19,078 nt of DNA from NCBI GenBank assembly GCA_018817905.1, contig JAHISS010000010.1, positions 1 through 19,078 of the forward strand. Reading direction: 5' to 3'. Made by a program: the position numbers and the translations under genes. The notes beneath the pieces were generated by a model that was given only the letters and a program-made list of their open reading frames with translations, did not search any database and was not told the DNA's origin. Each line of letters opens with the position of its first letter. Positions within the stretch are counted from its first letter, which is position 1. Positions 6,902 to 14,633 of this stretch are shown one piece after another. The DNA is from Nanobdellota archaeon. GTDB taxonomy: Archaea > Nanobdellota > Nanobdellia > Pacearchaeales > GW2011-AR1.

Positions 6902-7057
6902 CTAAGATTTGTTTTTAAGATCGATTAATTTGTTATGTAATGTGTCGGCTGTGCCGACATATAAAACAGATTTCTGAATTACCTTTCCGTCTTTCTTAAC
7001 TGATTTAGCAACAAACCAATATCTTTTCTTTCCACGCTTAAATGATCTTAAATGCAT
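6902..7057 (-). CDS. Small ORF inside the insertion sequence, like the N-terminus of a transposase
   Basis: This minus-strand frame of 51 codons reads MHLRSFKRGKKRYWFVAKSV, then KKDGKVIQKSVLYVGTAD and a short tail. The pattern of a basic start, an aromatic strand, DGKV.Q and YVG resembles the N-terminal domain of IS1634/IS1380-type transposases, but the catalytic part is absent. GTTATATAGGG on the minus strand lies 26 bases before the ATG, giving a credible leaderless promoter. It may be an accessory DNA-binding protein of the element or a remnant. A perfect 7-bp hairpin (6943-6959) falls inside the VGTAD codons. Confidence 0.5.
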   Translation of the reverse strand: MHLRSFKRGKKRYWFVAKSVKKDGKVIQKSVLYVGTADTLHNKLIDLKNKS

Positions 7058-7168
7058 GGTTTATTTTATACGTTACCCTATATAACTTTTTCCGTGTTTT
7101 ATCATATATAACGCATCACAGAAAAATGGAAATTTTCTATACGCTATCCAAAAGCAAGAGGTGATAAG

Positions 7169-8158
7169 ATGGCTCAGTTGCGAGAAAAACATATTCATAA
7201 TAAATTGAAGGAACTTGAGGAGTTCCTTTTAGAACGATACAAAAAACAAGTTAAACAAAAGGAGAAAAATTATGCTGAATACGAAAAAGAGTTCAAGAAA
7301 AGATTTAGGAAAGCCATGGAAAACTTAAACCCATTAATTGAAAAAGCTACAAGGACGTTGAGGTTTTATCGAGGGAAAGGAGATAAACCTGCATTGAGAA
7401 TAGAACAGAAGCTGAGGCTTTTGTTGTTAAGTCAGTTAGCGGGAAAGAGCAATCGAATGATGGCTTACATGACAAGACTTTTTTCTTTGATAACTGGAAT
7501 TGATAGAAGTTACAAAACTATCGAGAGACTTTATTCTGATAAAGAAGTTGAAGCGGCTCTCTTCAACTTATGGATATTAATTTTAAAGAAGAAAAATATT
7601 AATGAAGTGGATACCTGCGGCGATGCCACAGGTTTTGGATTATTTATCAGCAAACATTATTCTTCCTATGTTAAGAAACTTAAAGATAAAGCAAAAGATT
7701 CTGAGAACACAAAAAAATCTTTTGCTTACAAATTTTCATTATTGGATCTTAAAACTAAGATGTATGTTTGTTTTGGAACAAGTCTAATCAGCGAAGCTAA
7801 AGCATTTCACAAAGCTATGGAAATGCTCAAGGAAATAGATATAAAAATTAAGTCTGTTAGACTTGATAGATATTACAGCTTTCCTTGTTATTCAAAATTA
7901 TTCCCAGGAGCCAAGTTTTATGTGATACCAAGAAAAGATTCAACACCAGGGGGAGGAACTGAATGGTTATATGCGATGAGAAGTTTTGTTTGGGATACGA
8001 TGAATCATCTTGAAGAATATTTTAAGAGAAACAACTCAGAGAGTTGTTTCGGAGGAGATAAGAAAATGTTTGGATGGAAAGTTAGACAGAAGAGGGTGGA
8101 CAGAATTGATACTGCTCTTTTCTGTAGAGATATTTGGCATAACTTATTCAGGCTTTAA
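7169..8158 (+). CDS. DDE transposase of the insertion sequence
   Basis: The 329-residue protein has a long basic, helical N-terminus (1-60) and an RNase H-like DDE core. Likely catalytic residues are D152 in VDTCGDATGFG, D233 in VRLDRYYS and E291 in NNSESCFGGDKKMFG. The downstream RQKR and FCRDIWHNL segment is typical of the C-terminal helix of IS4/IS5-superfamily transposases. It would cut and join at the 19-bp inverted repeats. A strong ribosome site GAGGTGAT (7158-7165) sits just before the ATG, and CATATATAAC at about 7104-7113 is a likely TATA box. The stop codon lies within the right inverted repeat. The exact IS family is not certain. Confidence 0.85.
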   Translation: MAQLREKHIHNKLKELEEFLLERYKKQVKQKEKNYAEYEKEFKKRFRKAMENLNPLIEKATRTLRFYRGKGDKPALRIEQKLRLLLLSQLAGKSNRMMAYMTRLFSLITGIDRSYKTIERLYSDKEVEAALFNLWILILKKKNINEVDTCGDATGFGLFISKHYSSYVKKLKDKAKDSENTKKSFAYKFSLLDLKTKMYVCFGTSLISEAKAFHKAMEMLKEIDIKIKSVRLDRYYSFPCYSKLFPGAKFYVIPRKDSTPGGGTEWLYAMRSFVWDTMNHLEEYFKRNNSESCFGGDKKMFGWKVRQKRVDRIDTALFCRDIWHNLFRL

Positions 8159-8173
8159 TCCTGTCCCAAATTC
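8155..8173 (+). repeat. Right terminal inverted repeat of the insertion sequence
   Basis: TTAATCCTGTCCCAAATTC is the exact reverse complement of 6880-6898 and begins within the transposase stop codon. Confidence 0.9.
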
Positions 8174-8188
8174 AAGTTTCTCGATAGA

Positions 8189-8197
8189 TTTAAATAT
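8189..8197 (+). promoter_or_regulatory. TATA box of the gene at 8218
   Basis: TTTAAATAT is centred 26 bases before the ATG at 8218. It lies just outside the insertion sequence, so the gene keeps its own promoter. Confidence 0.6.
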
Positions 8198-8217
8198 TGT
8201 TTTTCAAAAAAATTATC

Positions 8218-8664
8218 ATGAGAAGAGTAAATAATTTCGACGAACTGGTAACTGGAGAAGGATTTGTAGATTGCTATACTTCAACAGATGTAGCTGAGGT
8301 GAAGGAAATGCTTAAAAAAATTGGTTTTTGGGAAACTGAGTTGAGGTTGAAAGAGGTGAGCAAAGATAGACGAGCATGGGGCTCAGAATTTTTAGATAAT
8401 TATCAAGAGGAATCTGGAGCTAAATTAATTAGGGATAGGGATTGTATGAGAATAGAATGTGTTGATATTCCTGCAGACGAAGCCCAAAGACAAACTCAAA
8501 ATATTGGATTTCCTCCGATGTCAAAGATGCGGATTTATGTAAACGGGAGAAACCCATCAGAAGTTTTGTTGCCAATTATGAAATGTCTTGATGGTGAGTG
8601 GCAGGACTCTGCTTTTGTTGGTCCATCTTACAGTAAAGCGGTTGTAAAAACTTGGTCAAGGTAA
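8218..8664 (+). CDS. Uncharacterised protein, 148 residues
   Basis: I chose ATG 8218 (MRRVNNFDEL) over an upstream TTG at 8197 because the TATA box sits exactly 26 bases before it. The protein looks soluble, mixed alpha/beta, with GEGFVDCYTS early, a central DRDCMRIECVDIPADEAQRQ, and a C-terminal IYVNGRNPSEVLLPIMKCLD followed by an aromatic-ended tail. It has four cysteines but no regular zinc-binding spacing. I do not recognise the family. It stands alone, bounded by the insertion sequence on the left and a repeat on the right. Confidence 0.65.
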   Translation: MRRVNNFDELVTGEGFVDCYTSTDVAEVKEMLKKIGFWETELRLKEVSKDRRAWGSEFLDNYQEESGAKLIRDRDCMRIECVDIPADEAQRQTQNIGFPPMSKMRIYVNGRNPSEVLLPIMKCLDGEWQDSAFVGPSYSKAVVKTWSR

Positions 8665-8701
8665 TTGTTAAGTTGTTTTGAGAAATTAATTCGCTTGTCT
8701 A

Positions 8702-8810
8702 AATAGCCCAATTTGTAATCGCTGCGCTCACAAAATTAATTTAATAATGATTATTCAGAAAATGTTTTGATGTAGGTGGGTAATCTTGCAATTTTATGTT
8801 GCAACAAAAA
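8702..8810 (+). repeat. Dispersed repeat family A, copy 1
   Basis: The left 35 bases (8702-8736) match 14709-14743 with one mismatch and include GTAATCGCTGCGCTCACA (one base differs in the second copy). Similarity continues more weakly through ATAATGATTATT, AATTTTGC-type and GTTGCAACAAAAA blocks. The copy fills the gap between two convergent small genes; nothing else is seen there. Confidence 0.75.
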
Positions 8811-8856
8811 TGATTAATTGAATGGAAGATATTTTAGAGTAATTATAATCAGTCTT

Positions 8857-9180
8857 CTACGTTAGATCTACTAAGCTTTTAGAAGAAACCTCAAAATGAA
8901 CCTCACCGGGAAACTCAATATCTGTTTTATCTCCTTGAACCCTAATCGCTCTTACGCGTACAGTTTTTGATCCTTCATCTACATATCCTTTTGGAACATG
9001 TGGGCTAGCTTGGACAACCCTTCCATCTTCGTAGATATCAAATTCGCAGACGCGCTCACCTGAGAATGCTCCAGGAGTTATGCTTTTACATCTTAATTCA
9101 CATGTCTTTGTCGAATACATAAATCTGGGACGTGTGTTGACTATAAAAACATTTCTGGGGTTTATTACAATCTTTCTCAT
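8857..9180 (-). CDS. Uncharacterised small protein downstream of groEL
   Basis: Starting at ATG 9180 (MRKIVINPRN) gives 107 residues; an in-frame ATG at 9198 would add six. I prefer 9180 because a minus-strand TATA-like box (CCTAAAATAT, 9204-9213) lies 26-29 bases before it. The sequence is rich in alternating hydrophobic and polar residues (VFIVNTRPRFMYS, TVRVRAIRVQGDKTDIEF, EVHFEVSS), suggesting an all-beta domain. Cysteines at CELRC and RVCEF may pair or bind metal. It follows groEL by about 57 bases on the same strand, so it may be both co-transcribed and independently expressed. I do not recognise it, and it shares no clear motif with the gene between groES and groEL. Confidence 0.6.
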   Translation of the reverse strand: MRKIVINPRNVFIVNTRPRFMYSTKTCELRCKSITPGAFSGERVCEFDIYEDGRVVQASPHVPKGYVDEGSKTVRVRAIRVQGDKTDIEFPGEVHFEVSSKSLVDLT

Positions 9181-9237
9181 GGCAAGCCCACTTGGCATAA
9201 ATGATATTTTAGGCGAATTAAAATGATGAAATTAAAA

Positions 9238-10848
9238 TTAAATAATCACCGAAGGGTTAATGTCAATTCTGTCTTTGTCTTCTTCTAAATCTGCGACAAG
9301 GCCTTCTGTTGTCAGGACGAGGGCTGAGATGCTTGAGGCGGTTTGGAGCGCGTTGCGGACGACTTTTGTTGGGTCGATGACTCCTTGTTCGAACAAGTTT
9401 TCGTAAGCGTCGGTTTGCGCGTTGTATCCAATGTTTTGTTCTTTTCCGTTTAAGTTTGCCAAGACTTCAGAACCGTCTTTGCCAGCGTTTGCTGCGATTT
9501 GTCTTATTGGTCCTTCAAGAGCTTTTTTTACAATTTTTACTCCGACTGCCTGCTCTCCCGGGAGGTTTAGAAAATTAAGTTCTTTAATTGCGTGGAGCAA
9601 TGCCAGCCCGCCGCCTGCAACAACGCCTTCTTCAACTGCGGCTTTTGTCGCCTGCAGAGCGTCGTCGATTCTCATTTTCTTTTCTTTTAATTCTGTTTCT
9701 GTTGCTGCACCGACGTTAATTACTGCAACTCCGCCGGAAAGTTTTGCTAGGCGTTTCTTCAAATCTTCTTTTGAAAATTCTGAAGTTTCCTGCGCAATTC
9801 TTGTTTCAATTGACCTGATGCGTTTTCTGAGCTCTTCTTTGTTGCCCCTGCCTTCGATTAAAAGTGTTTCGTCTTTTGTTACTTTAATTTTTGCTGCAGT
9901 TCCAAAATCAGCTGTTGTGACGTCTTCGAGTTTTTCCTCGCGTTCTTTGCTGATGACTTTTCCGCCGGTTAGGATTGCGATGTCTTCTAAAAGCTCTCGC
10001 TTTTCGTCGCCAAAACCCGGGGATTTTACTGCACAGACTTTGATTGCGCCGCGGAGCAAATTAATCACTAAAGTTGTAAGGGCTTCGCCTTCAACATCTT
10101 CTGCAATTATCAATAGGGGTTTTGATTCATTTGAGGCAGCCTCTAAAGCAGGGACAAGTTCTTTGACTGAAGAGATTGACCTGTCTGTCAGCAAGATGTA
10201 TGGCTCTTCGAAAGATGTTTCCATTTTCTCTTGGTCAGCAGCCATGTAGGGTGAAAGGTAGCCTTTATCAATCTGCATTCCTTCGACTAACTCCAATGTT
10301 GTTTCAATTGATTTTGCTTCTTCAACTGTGATGACTCCGTTAGCTCCGACTTTTTCCATTGCATCAGCAATCAATGCTCCGGTTTTCTCGTCGTTGTTCG
10401 CAGAGATTGTAGCGACTTGGGAAATTTGGTCTTTTGAGTTTACCTTGACTGATTTTTCTTTCAGAAATGCTACTACTTTTTCGGTTGCAGATTCAATTCC
10501 TTTTTTTATTTCAATTGGGTTGCTTCCTGCTGTGATGTTTTTCAGTCCTTCGGTAACCATTAACTGTGTGAGCAAAACAGCTGTTGTTGTTCCGTCGCCG
10601 GCCTTGTCCTGGGTTTGCGAGGCGACTTCTTTGACAAGCTTTGCCCCGATGTTTTCGAATTTGTCCTTGAGCTCGATTTCTTTTGCAATTGTCACTCCGT
10701 CGTTTGTTATTAATGGTGAAGAATGTTTGTCAAGAATTATGTTTCTACCTTTTGGGCCAAGCGTTACCTTTACTGTGTTTGCAACTTTGTCGATTCCTCT
10801 CAATACCGCCCGCCTTGCGTTTTCGTCAAAGATTATTTGTTTTGTCAT
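9238..10848 (-). CDS. groEL: Group I chaperonin GroEL
   Basis: From ATG 10848 the protein has 536 residues, normal for GroEL, beginning MTKQIIFDENARRAVLRGID. ATP-site motifs are intact: GPKGRN (31-36) and AGDGTTTAVLL (83-93) with D85 as the catalytic aspartate. Other family segments include ISANNDEK, DKGYLSPYM, the apical-domain stretch KPLLIIAEDVEGEALTTLV and VVAGGGLALL. With GroES it folds proteins in an ATP-driven double ring in the cytoplasm. The C-terminus ends NPSVII and lacks the flexible GGM tail of many bacterial GroELs. An upstream in-frame ATG at 10902 is rejected because it lies inside the preceding gene. Archaea usually use the group II thermosome; group I chaperonins occur in Methanosarcina and some other archaea, so this suggests ancient transfer from bacteria. 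Confidence 0.95.
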   Translation of the reverse strand: MTKQIIFDENARRAVLRGIDKVANTVKVTLGPKGRNIILDKHSSPLITNDGVTIAKEIELKDKFENIGAKLVKEVASQTQDKAGDGTTTAVLLTQLMVTEGLKNITAGSNPIEIKKGIESATEKVVAFLKEKSVKVNSKDQISQVATISANNDEKTGALIADAMEKVGANGVITVEEAKSIETTLELVEGMQIDKGYLSPYMAADQEKMETSFEEPYILLTDRSISSVKELVPALEAASNESKPLLIIAEDVEGEALTTLVINLLRGAIKVCAVKSPGFGDEKRELLEDIAILTGGKVISKEREEKLEDVTTADFGTAAKIKVTKDETLLIEGRGNKEELRKRIRSIETRIAQETSEFSKEDLKKRLAKLSGGVAVINVGAATETELKEKKMRIDDALQATKAAVEEGVVAGGGLALLHAIKELNFLNLPGEQAVGVKIVKKALEGPIRQIAANAGKDGSEVLANLNGKEQNIGYNAQTDAYENLFEQGVIDPTKVVRNALQTASSISALVLTTEGLVADLEEDKDRIDINPSVII

Positions 10849-10849
10849 T

Positions 10850-11191
10850 TTACTGTTCAGCCCTCTCCACGATATATTTAACAAGTGTAAATTCTTGATC
10901 ATGAAAATTGTAAACTTTTACTTCAGGTTCTCCCCGCACATCAGGTAAGAATACAACTCCTCTATCACTATCTATTTCTATCTCTTCTGGCGGATACCTA
11001 CAAATATAAGCTCCAGACTCAATCCCCAAATTTGTTAAATGAACAAAAACTTTTTCTAACCTTGCAGTTTCACCTACATAAACCTGGGTAACACCTAAAG
11101 ATTTTGGAAAAATTGAATCTCCCTCTCTAAGTTCATCCATGTTGCTTATCGCGATGTTCCCGCCCGCTCGTCTGATTTCTACTGGTTTCAT
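10850..11191 (-). CDS. Unrecognised 113-residue protein encoded between groES and groEL
   Basis: It is sandwiched in the groE operon with almost no spacing. Its ATG directly follows the groES stop (TAAATG), and its own stop ends one base before the groEL ATG. GGAGGA inside the last groES codons can serve as its ribosome site. The protein looks soluble and beta-rich: AGGNIAISNMDELREGDSIF, VTQVYVGETARLEKVFVHL, EEIEIDSDRGVVFLPDVRG, and a C-terminal EVKVYNF..QEFTLVKYIVER. There is no signal peptide or membrane segment, so it should act in the cytoplasm. I know no family for it. Its position suggests a chaperonin cofactor, adaptor or regulator, which is inference only. Confidence 0.7.
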   Translation of the reverse strand: MKPVEIRRAGGNIAISNMDELREGDSIFPKSLGVTQVYVGETARLEKVFVHLTNLGIESGAYICRYPPEEIEIDSDRGVVFLPDVRGEPEVKVYNFHDQEFTLVKYIVERAEQ

Positions 11192-11506
11192 TTATTCAAA
11201 TCCTCCGAAATTTCTTTCTGTTGGTCTTTCCTGCGAATCTTCAATCCTGGCAAGAACATCTTTGTAGTCAACTATTAAAAGTTTTTGATTTTCAAATTCA
11301 AATTCTTCTGAGCTGTAGCCGCCGTAGATAATCTTGTCGCCTTTTTTTAGGGGAATTAGTGAGCCGTCCTTGAGCGTGCCGACTTCGACAACTTCGCCCT
11401 GCTTTTTTTCTTCAGAAGATTTTGGCAGATAAATTCCTGACTTTGTTTTTTCTTCTGGTTCAATTGTTTTGATAACTATGCGTTCTCCTAAAGGAATAAG
11501 TTTCAT
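11192..11506 (-). CDS. groES: Co-chaperonin GroES
   Basis: The 104-residue protein (family norm about 95) begins MKLIPLGERIVIKTIEPEEK, typical of the GroES barrel. The mobile loop that contacts GroEL reads EEKTKSGIYLPKSS (about 18-31), shorter on glycine than E. coli but with the key hydrophobic triplet (GIYL). Later segments KKQGEVVEVG, PLKKGDKIIYGGYSSEEFEFE and KLLIVDYKDVLARIE complete the fold. A polar tail of about 12 residues (SQERPTERNFGGFE) goes beyond the usual end and its codons contain the ribosome site for the next gene. Promoter CTTATAAAC lies 25 bases before the ATG, making groES the first gene of the operon. Confidence 0.93.
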   Translation of the reverse strand: MKLIPLGERIVIKTIEPEEKTKSGIYLPKSSEEKKQGEVVEVGTLKDGSLIPLKKGDKIIYGGYSSEEFEFENQKLLIVDYKDVLARIEDSQERPTERNFGGFE

Positions 11507-11535
11507 GAAATCCCTGACGAAATTGTGTTTATAAG
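11501..11535 (-). promoter_or_regulatory. Promoter of the groES-X-groEL operon
   Basis: The minus-strand TATA box CTTATAAAC (11527-11535) is centred 25 bases before the groES ATG. A perfect palindrome TTTCATGAAA (11501-11510) covers the start codon and the predicted transcription start, where a repressor could bind; this role is speculative. Confidence 0.5.
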
Positions 11536-11640
11536 TTTTGTCGTGTTTGAGAAGTGATTGTTAGAACTAGAAGAAGTGGGATTATTATTGGGAAAGGTCA
11601 GGGGTTGGTTGAGAAACCGTTTAGTCATGACACATCAAAC

Positions 11641-11752
11641 TTAACAACTATTAAGTTACCCAACCCACCACAAACCTAACTAACCCAAACGTTATCCCAA
11701 AATTCGACCAGCATTATAATCCTGATTGATTTTGTTATTAACTGGGGTGGGT
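11641..11752 (-). repeat. Dispersed repeat family B, copy 2
   Basis: The reverse complement aligns end to end with 2167-2276. It keeps AAGTTACCCAACCCA, CTAACTAAC, TCCTGATTGATTTTGTTATT and GGGGTGG-type blocks as read on the plus strand. Confidence 0.7.
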
Positions 11753-11784
11753 CCCTTTCATTTGCTACTCAACCATTAAGAATT

Positions 11785-11903
11785 AGAAATTATGAAATAG
11801 CAAGATTATTTACTTCTAATCTGCCAAATTTTTTGAATAATTGATTATCCTAACTTCTCTTGTGAGCGCAGCGATTACAAATTGGGCTATTGTTCAGTTG
11901 TAT
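11785..11903 (-). repeat. Dispersed repeat family A, copy 3 (inverted)
   Basis: Bases 11860-11903 are the reverse complement of 14697-14740 with one mismatch in 44. Weaker similarity continues leftward through TTGATTATCC and ATAGCAAGATTATT. Together with copy 2 it brackets the ATPase gene as an inverted pair. Confidence 0.8.
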
Positions 11904-11912
11904 GCTTGTTGA

Positions 11913-14633
11913 TTATTTCTTGTCAATAGATTTTTTCTTCCACAATTTGTAAATTTCTCCGAACCATAAAGTTGAAGAAGAAAGTGCGAAGATTGTCAAG
12001 AGTTCTGTTAGAGAAAGGGCTGTGAACTGGAATACGTTCTGCAAGAAGGGCAGATAAACTACGACCAACATGGCTGCAGCAGACACGACGAAAGCTCCGA
12101 TAATGTATTTGTTGCTGAAAACTTTGATTTTGAAAAGCGATTTGTTGAGAGAACGGAAGTTGAACATTGCAAAAAGCTGGGTGAAAGACATTGCTGCAAA
12201 TGCTGCTGTTCTTGCTTTTGTCTGGTCAGGGAGGTGGTAATAAAAAAAGACTAAAGTGAGTGCGAGCATTGTTAAAGTTACAATGACTAAGTGTGGCAAG
12301 AGGTCTTTGTTCAGGATGTTTTCTTTTTTATTGCGCGGTTTTTCGTTCAAGACGTCGTGGTGACTTTGTTCTGTCGCAAGCGCCATGTCTGTAACTCCGC
12401 CGGTTACGAGATTAAGCCATAAAATCTGTGTCGGCAAAAGCGGAAGCGGCAGTCCAAGAGTCATGGTTGAAATTATTGTTGTGTATTCTGCAATGCTTGT
12501 TGCAACAAGGAAGAGAGAGGTTTGTTTTGTGTTTACAAAGACTGTTCTGCCCTCTTCAATTGCGCTGATGATTGAGGCGAAATTATCGTCTGCTAAAATC
12601 ATTTCGCTTGACTCGCGGGCGACGTCAGTTCCGATTATGCCCATTGAAACGCCGACGTCTGCCTGTTTAAGCGCTGGAGCGTCGTTAACGCCGTCGCCGG
12701 TCATTGCGACAATGTCTCCTTTCTTTTGCAAGGTTTTTGCAATCTTTAATTTTATTTCTGGACTCAGGCGGGCAAAAACAGAAACATTGTTTACGGCTTT
12801 TTCAAAATCCCCTGAAGACATTTGCTCTAATTCTTCCCCGGTTAGAGCAAGAGGGTAATCTTTATTTTGGGACTTAATGAGTCCGATTTCTTTTGCTATT
12901 GCAATTGCTGTGTTTTTGTGGTCGCCGGTCGCCATGATAACTCTGATGCCTGCTTTTTCTGCTTTTGCAATTGCGCCTTTTACTTCTTCGCGCGGCGGGT
13001 CAAGCATGCCGACAATTCCGACGAAAATCAGTTCCTTGGTGTGCTCTTCTTTTAGTTCTGTCAGGTCTTGAGAAACTTCCCTGTAAGCTACGCCAAGAAC
13101 GCGCATTGCTTTGTCTGTTAAGGCGTTTATGTTTTTTGTTATAGCCGCTATGTCTGCTTCTGTTAATTTTGCCTTTCTGTTGTTTTTCAAAACATAAGTT
13201 GAATGCTGAAGAACTGATTCTGGAGCCCCGACAACGTAAACTTGTTTTTCTTTGTTTTGTTCGGTGAGGACAGAAAGCGAGGCGTGATATTTTAGTTTGG
13301 GATTAAAAGGCAGGTCATCGAGCCGCTTTTCTTTTTCAGACATTGAAACTTTTTTCAAGCCGGCTTTTTCTGCTAAAACAGTCAGCGCTGCCTCAGTTGG
13401 GTCGCCGATGATTTTGTAGGATTCTTCATTGTTTTGTTCCTTGAATAACTTTGAATTGTTGCAAGAATAGACTACTTGAATGAGCTTTTCTAAATGTTTG
13501 TTTTGCAAAGGCTCGATCTGTTTTTCATTCTGGAAAAATTCTCCTTTCGGCGTCCAGCCAGCTCCTGTGACTGAAATCTCTTTTTGTCCGGGCAATAAAA
13601 TTTTTTGCACAGTCATTGTGTTTTCTGTTATTGTCCCTGTTTTGTCTGTGATTATTGTGTTTATAATCCCAAGACTTTCTGTAGCGTACTTGCTGCGGAT
13701 GATTGCTTTTCGTTTTGCCATCCTGAATGCTCCGATTGCCAAGACAACTGCCAGAACTACGGGCAAACCCTCGGGGATTCCTGAAACCAGCGAGGCAATT
13801 GTGAAAAGGAAAATTTCTGAAAATTCCAAATCTCTGAAGAAAAATCCGACGAGGAAAGTTAGCGCAGCCCCGGCGAATGCAATAATTGCGAGATGTTTTG
13901 CCAGCGTGTCTGTTTTTTCCTTAAAGTGGCTTTTTTTTGGTTCTATTTTTTCTATTGATTCTGCAAGTTTTCCGATTGCGGTGTTTGCTCCCGTCGCTAC
14001 AACGATTGCCTTTGCCTTTCCTGAAGCGACGAAAGTTCCTAACCAGACCATATTTTTCTGATCTGAAAGAGATGTTTTTTCAGGAACGATTTTTAGAGAT
14101 TTTTCAACTGGGAGTGATTCGCCAGTTAAGGAAGATTCAACTGTCTTGAAATTTTTAATTTCTAAAAGGCGGGCGTCGGCAGGAATCTTGTCTCCTTCTT
14201 CTAAAATAATTATATCTCCTGGGACAAGCTCTTTTGCTGGGATTTGCACCAAATCGTTGGAGCGATATAATCTTGCGAGCGGCACAATCATTTTTTTCAG
14301 GGCTTTGATTGCGTTCTCTGCTTTGTTTTCCTGTGAAAAACCTATTACAGAATTAATTAAAATTACTCCGACGATTACATAGACGTCAATCATTCTTTCG
14401 AGGAAAAATGAAATAACTCCGGCGACGAGAAGCACGTAGACCATTAAACTTTTGAACTGTCTTAAGAAAATCAGAATTTTTGAAGATGGTTTTTTCTCGG
14501 GAATTTTGTTTAAGCCGTATTTTAGCTGTCTTGTTTTGGCTTGCTCTTTTGTTAAACCGCTAAGAGTTGAGTCTAATTCTTTTAGAACTTGTTCAGAAGT
14601 TTTCGCGTGGAAGTTTTCTTCCTCTTTTTTCAT
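11913..14633 (-). CDS. P-type (P2-like) cation-transporting ATPase
   Basis: The 906-residue membrane pump has the full P-type layout: N-terminal cation-ATPase domain (1-55), TM1-2 (about 58-98), actuator domain with TGES (170-173), TM3-4 with PEGLP (287-291), phosphorylation site DKTGT with D330, ATP-binding domain, hinge TGDGVNDAP (645-653), and six C-terminal membrane segments. This resembles SERCA/PMR1-type Ca2+ pumps. Two positions differ from that family. The N-domain KGAPE reads VGAPE, so its lysine (position 468) is valine. M6 reads NLVTGGVTD (741-749), so the Asp that binds calcium in SERCA is Gly, while the M4 Glu (E288) and an M5 Glu (E716) remain. The transported ion is therefore uncertain. 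A TATA-like box (CTTTTTTAACC, minus strand, 14653-14663) lies 25 bases before the ATG. Confidence 0.92.
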   Translation of the reverse strand: MKKEEENFHAKTSEQVLKELDSTLSGLTKEQAKTRQLKYGLNKIPEKKPSSKILIFLRQFKSLMVYVLLVAGVISFFLERMIDVYVIVGVILINSVIGFSQENKAENAIKALKKMIVPLARLYRSNDLVQIPAKELVPGDIIILEEGDKIPADARLLEIKNFKTVESSLTGESLPVEKSLKIVPEKTSLSDQKNMVWLGTFVASGKAKAIVVATGANTAIGKLAESIEKIEPKKSHFKEKTDTLAKHLAIIAFAGAALTFLVGFFFRDLEFSEIFLFTIASLVSGIPEGLPVVLAVVLAIGAFRMAKRKAIIRSKYATESLGIINTIITDKTGTITENTMTVQKILLPGQKEISVTGAGWTPKGEFFQNEKQIEPLQNKHLEKLIQVVYSCNNSKLFKEQNNEESYKIIGDPTEAALTVLAEKAGLKKVSMSEKEKRLDDLPFNPKLKYHASLSVLTEQNKEKQVYVVGAPESVLQHSTYVLKNNRKAKLTEADIAAITKNINALTDKAMRVLGVAYREVSQDLTELKEEHTKELIFVGIVGMLDPPREEVKGAIAKAEKAGIRVIMATGDHKNTAIAIAKEIGLIKSQNKDYPLALTGEELEQMSSGDFEKAVNNVSVFARLSPEIKLKIAKTLQKKGDIVAMTGDGVNDAPALKQADVGVSMGIIGTDVARESSEMILADDNFASIISAIEEGRTVFVNTKQTSLFLVATSIAEYTTIISTMTLGLPLPLLPTQILWLNLVTGGVTDMALATEQSHHDVLNEKPRNKKENILNKDLLPHLVIVTLTMLALTLVFFYYHLPDQTKARTAAFAAMSFTQLFAMFNFRSLNKSLFKIKVFSNKYIIGAFVVSAAAMLVVVYLPFLQNVFQFTALSLTELLTIFALSSSTLWFGEIYKLWKKKSIDKK

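Larger units (their letters stand above)
6880..8173 (+). mobile_element. Complete insertion sequence, 1294 bp, with 19-bp perfect terminal inverted repeats
   Basis: The ends are exact inverted copies of GAATTTGGGACAGGATTAA (6880-6898 and 8155-8173). Inside are one intact DDE transposase on the plus strand and a 51-codon ORF on the minus strand at the left end. No convincing target-site duplication flanks the repeats (left flank GATATAG, right flank AAGTTTC). Intact repeats and ORF suggest a recent, possibly still mobile copy. Confidence 0.85.
11507..11912. other. Intergenic region with adjacent copies of repeat families B and A
   Basis: About 400 bases between the groES start and the ATPase end hold no convincing gene. 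Most of it is two dispersed repeats side by side: family B inverted copy (11641-11752) and family A inverted copy (about 11785-11903). Confidence 0.6.

Noticed and set aside
6943..6959. Perfect 7-bp hairpin as a regulatory element
   Set aside because: It lies within the VGTAD codons of the small ORF inside the insertion sequence, so coding explains it about as well.
8010..8234. Plus-strand ORF spanning the right end of the insertion sequence
   Set aside because: It overlaps the transposase in another frame and crosses the inverted repeat, so it is a chance reading frame.
10849..10902. Upstream in-frame ATG for groEL at 10902
   Set aside because: It would overlap the preceding gene by about 50 bases and adds MIKNLHLLNISW-type residues not found in GroEL; ATG 10848 gives the standard N-terminus.
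9422..10948. Long open frames on the plus strand opposite groEL (9422-10249 and 10328-10948)
   Set aside because: They are antisense to a clear groEL, have Ser/Phe-rich composition typical of the complement of a conserved gene, and lack promoters or ribosome sites.
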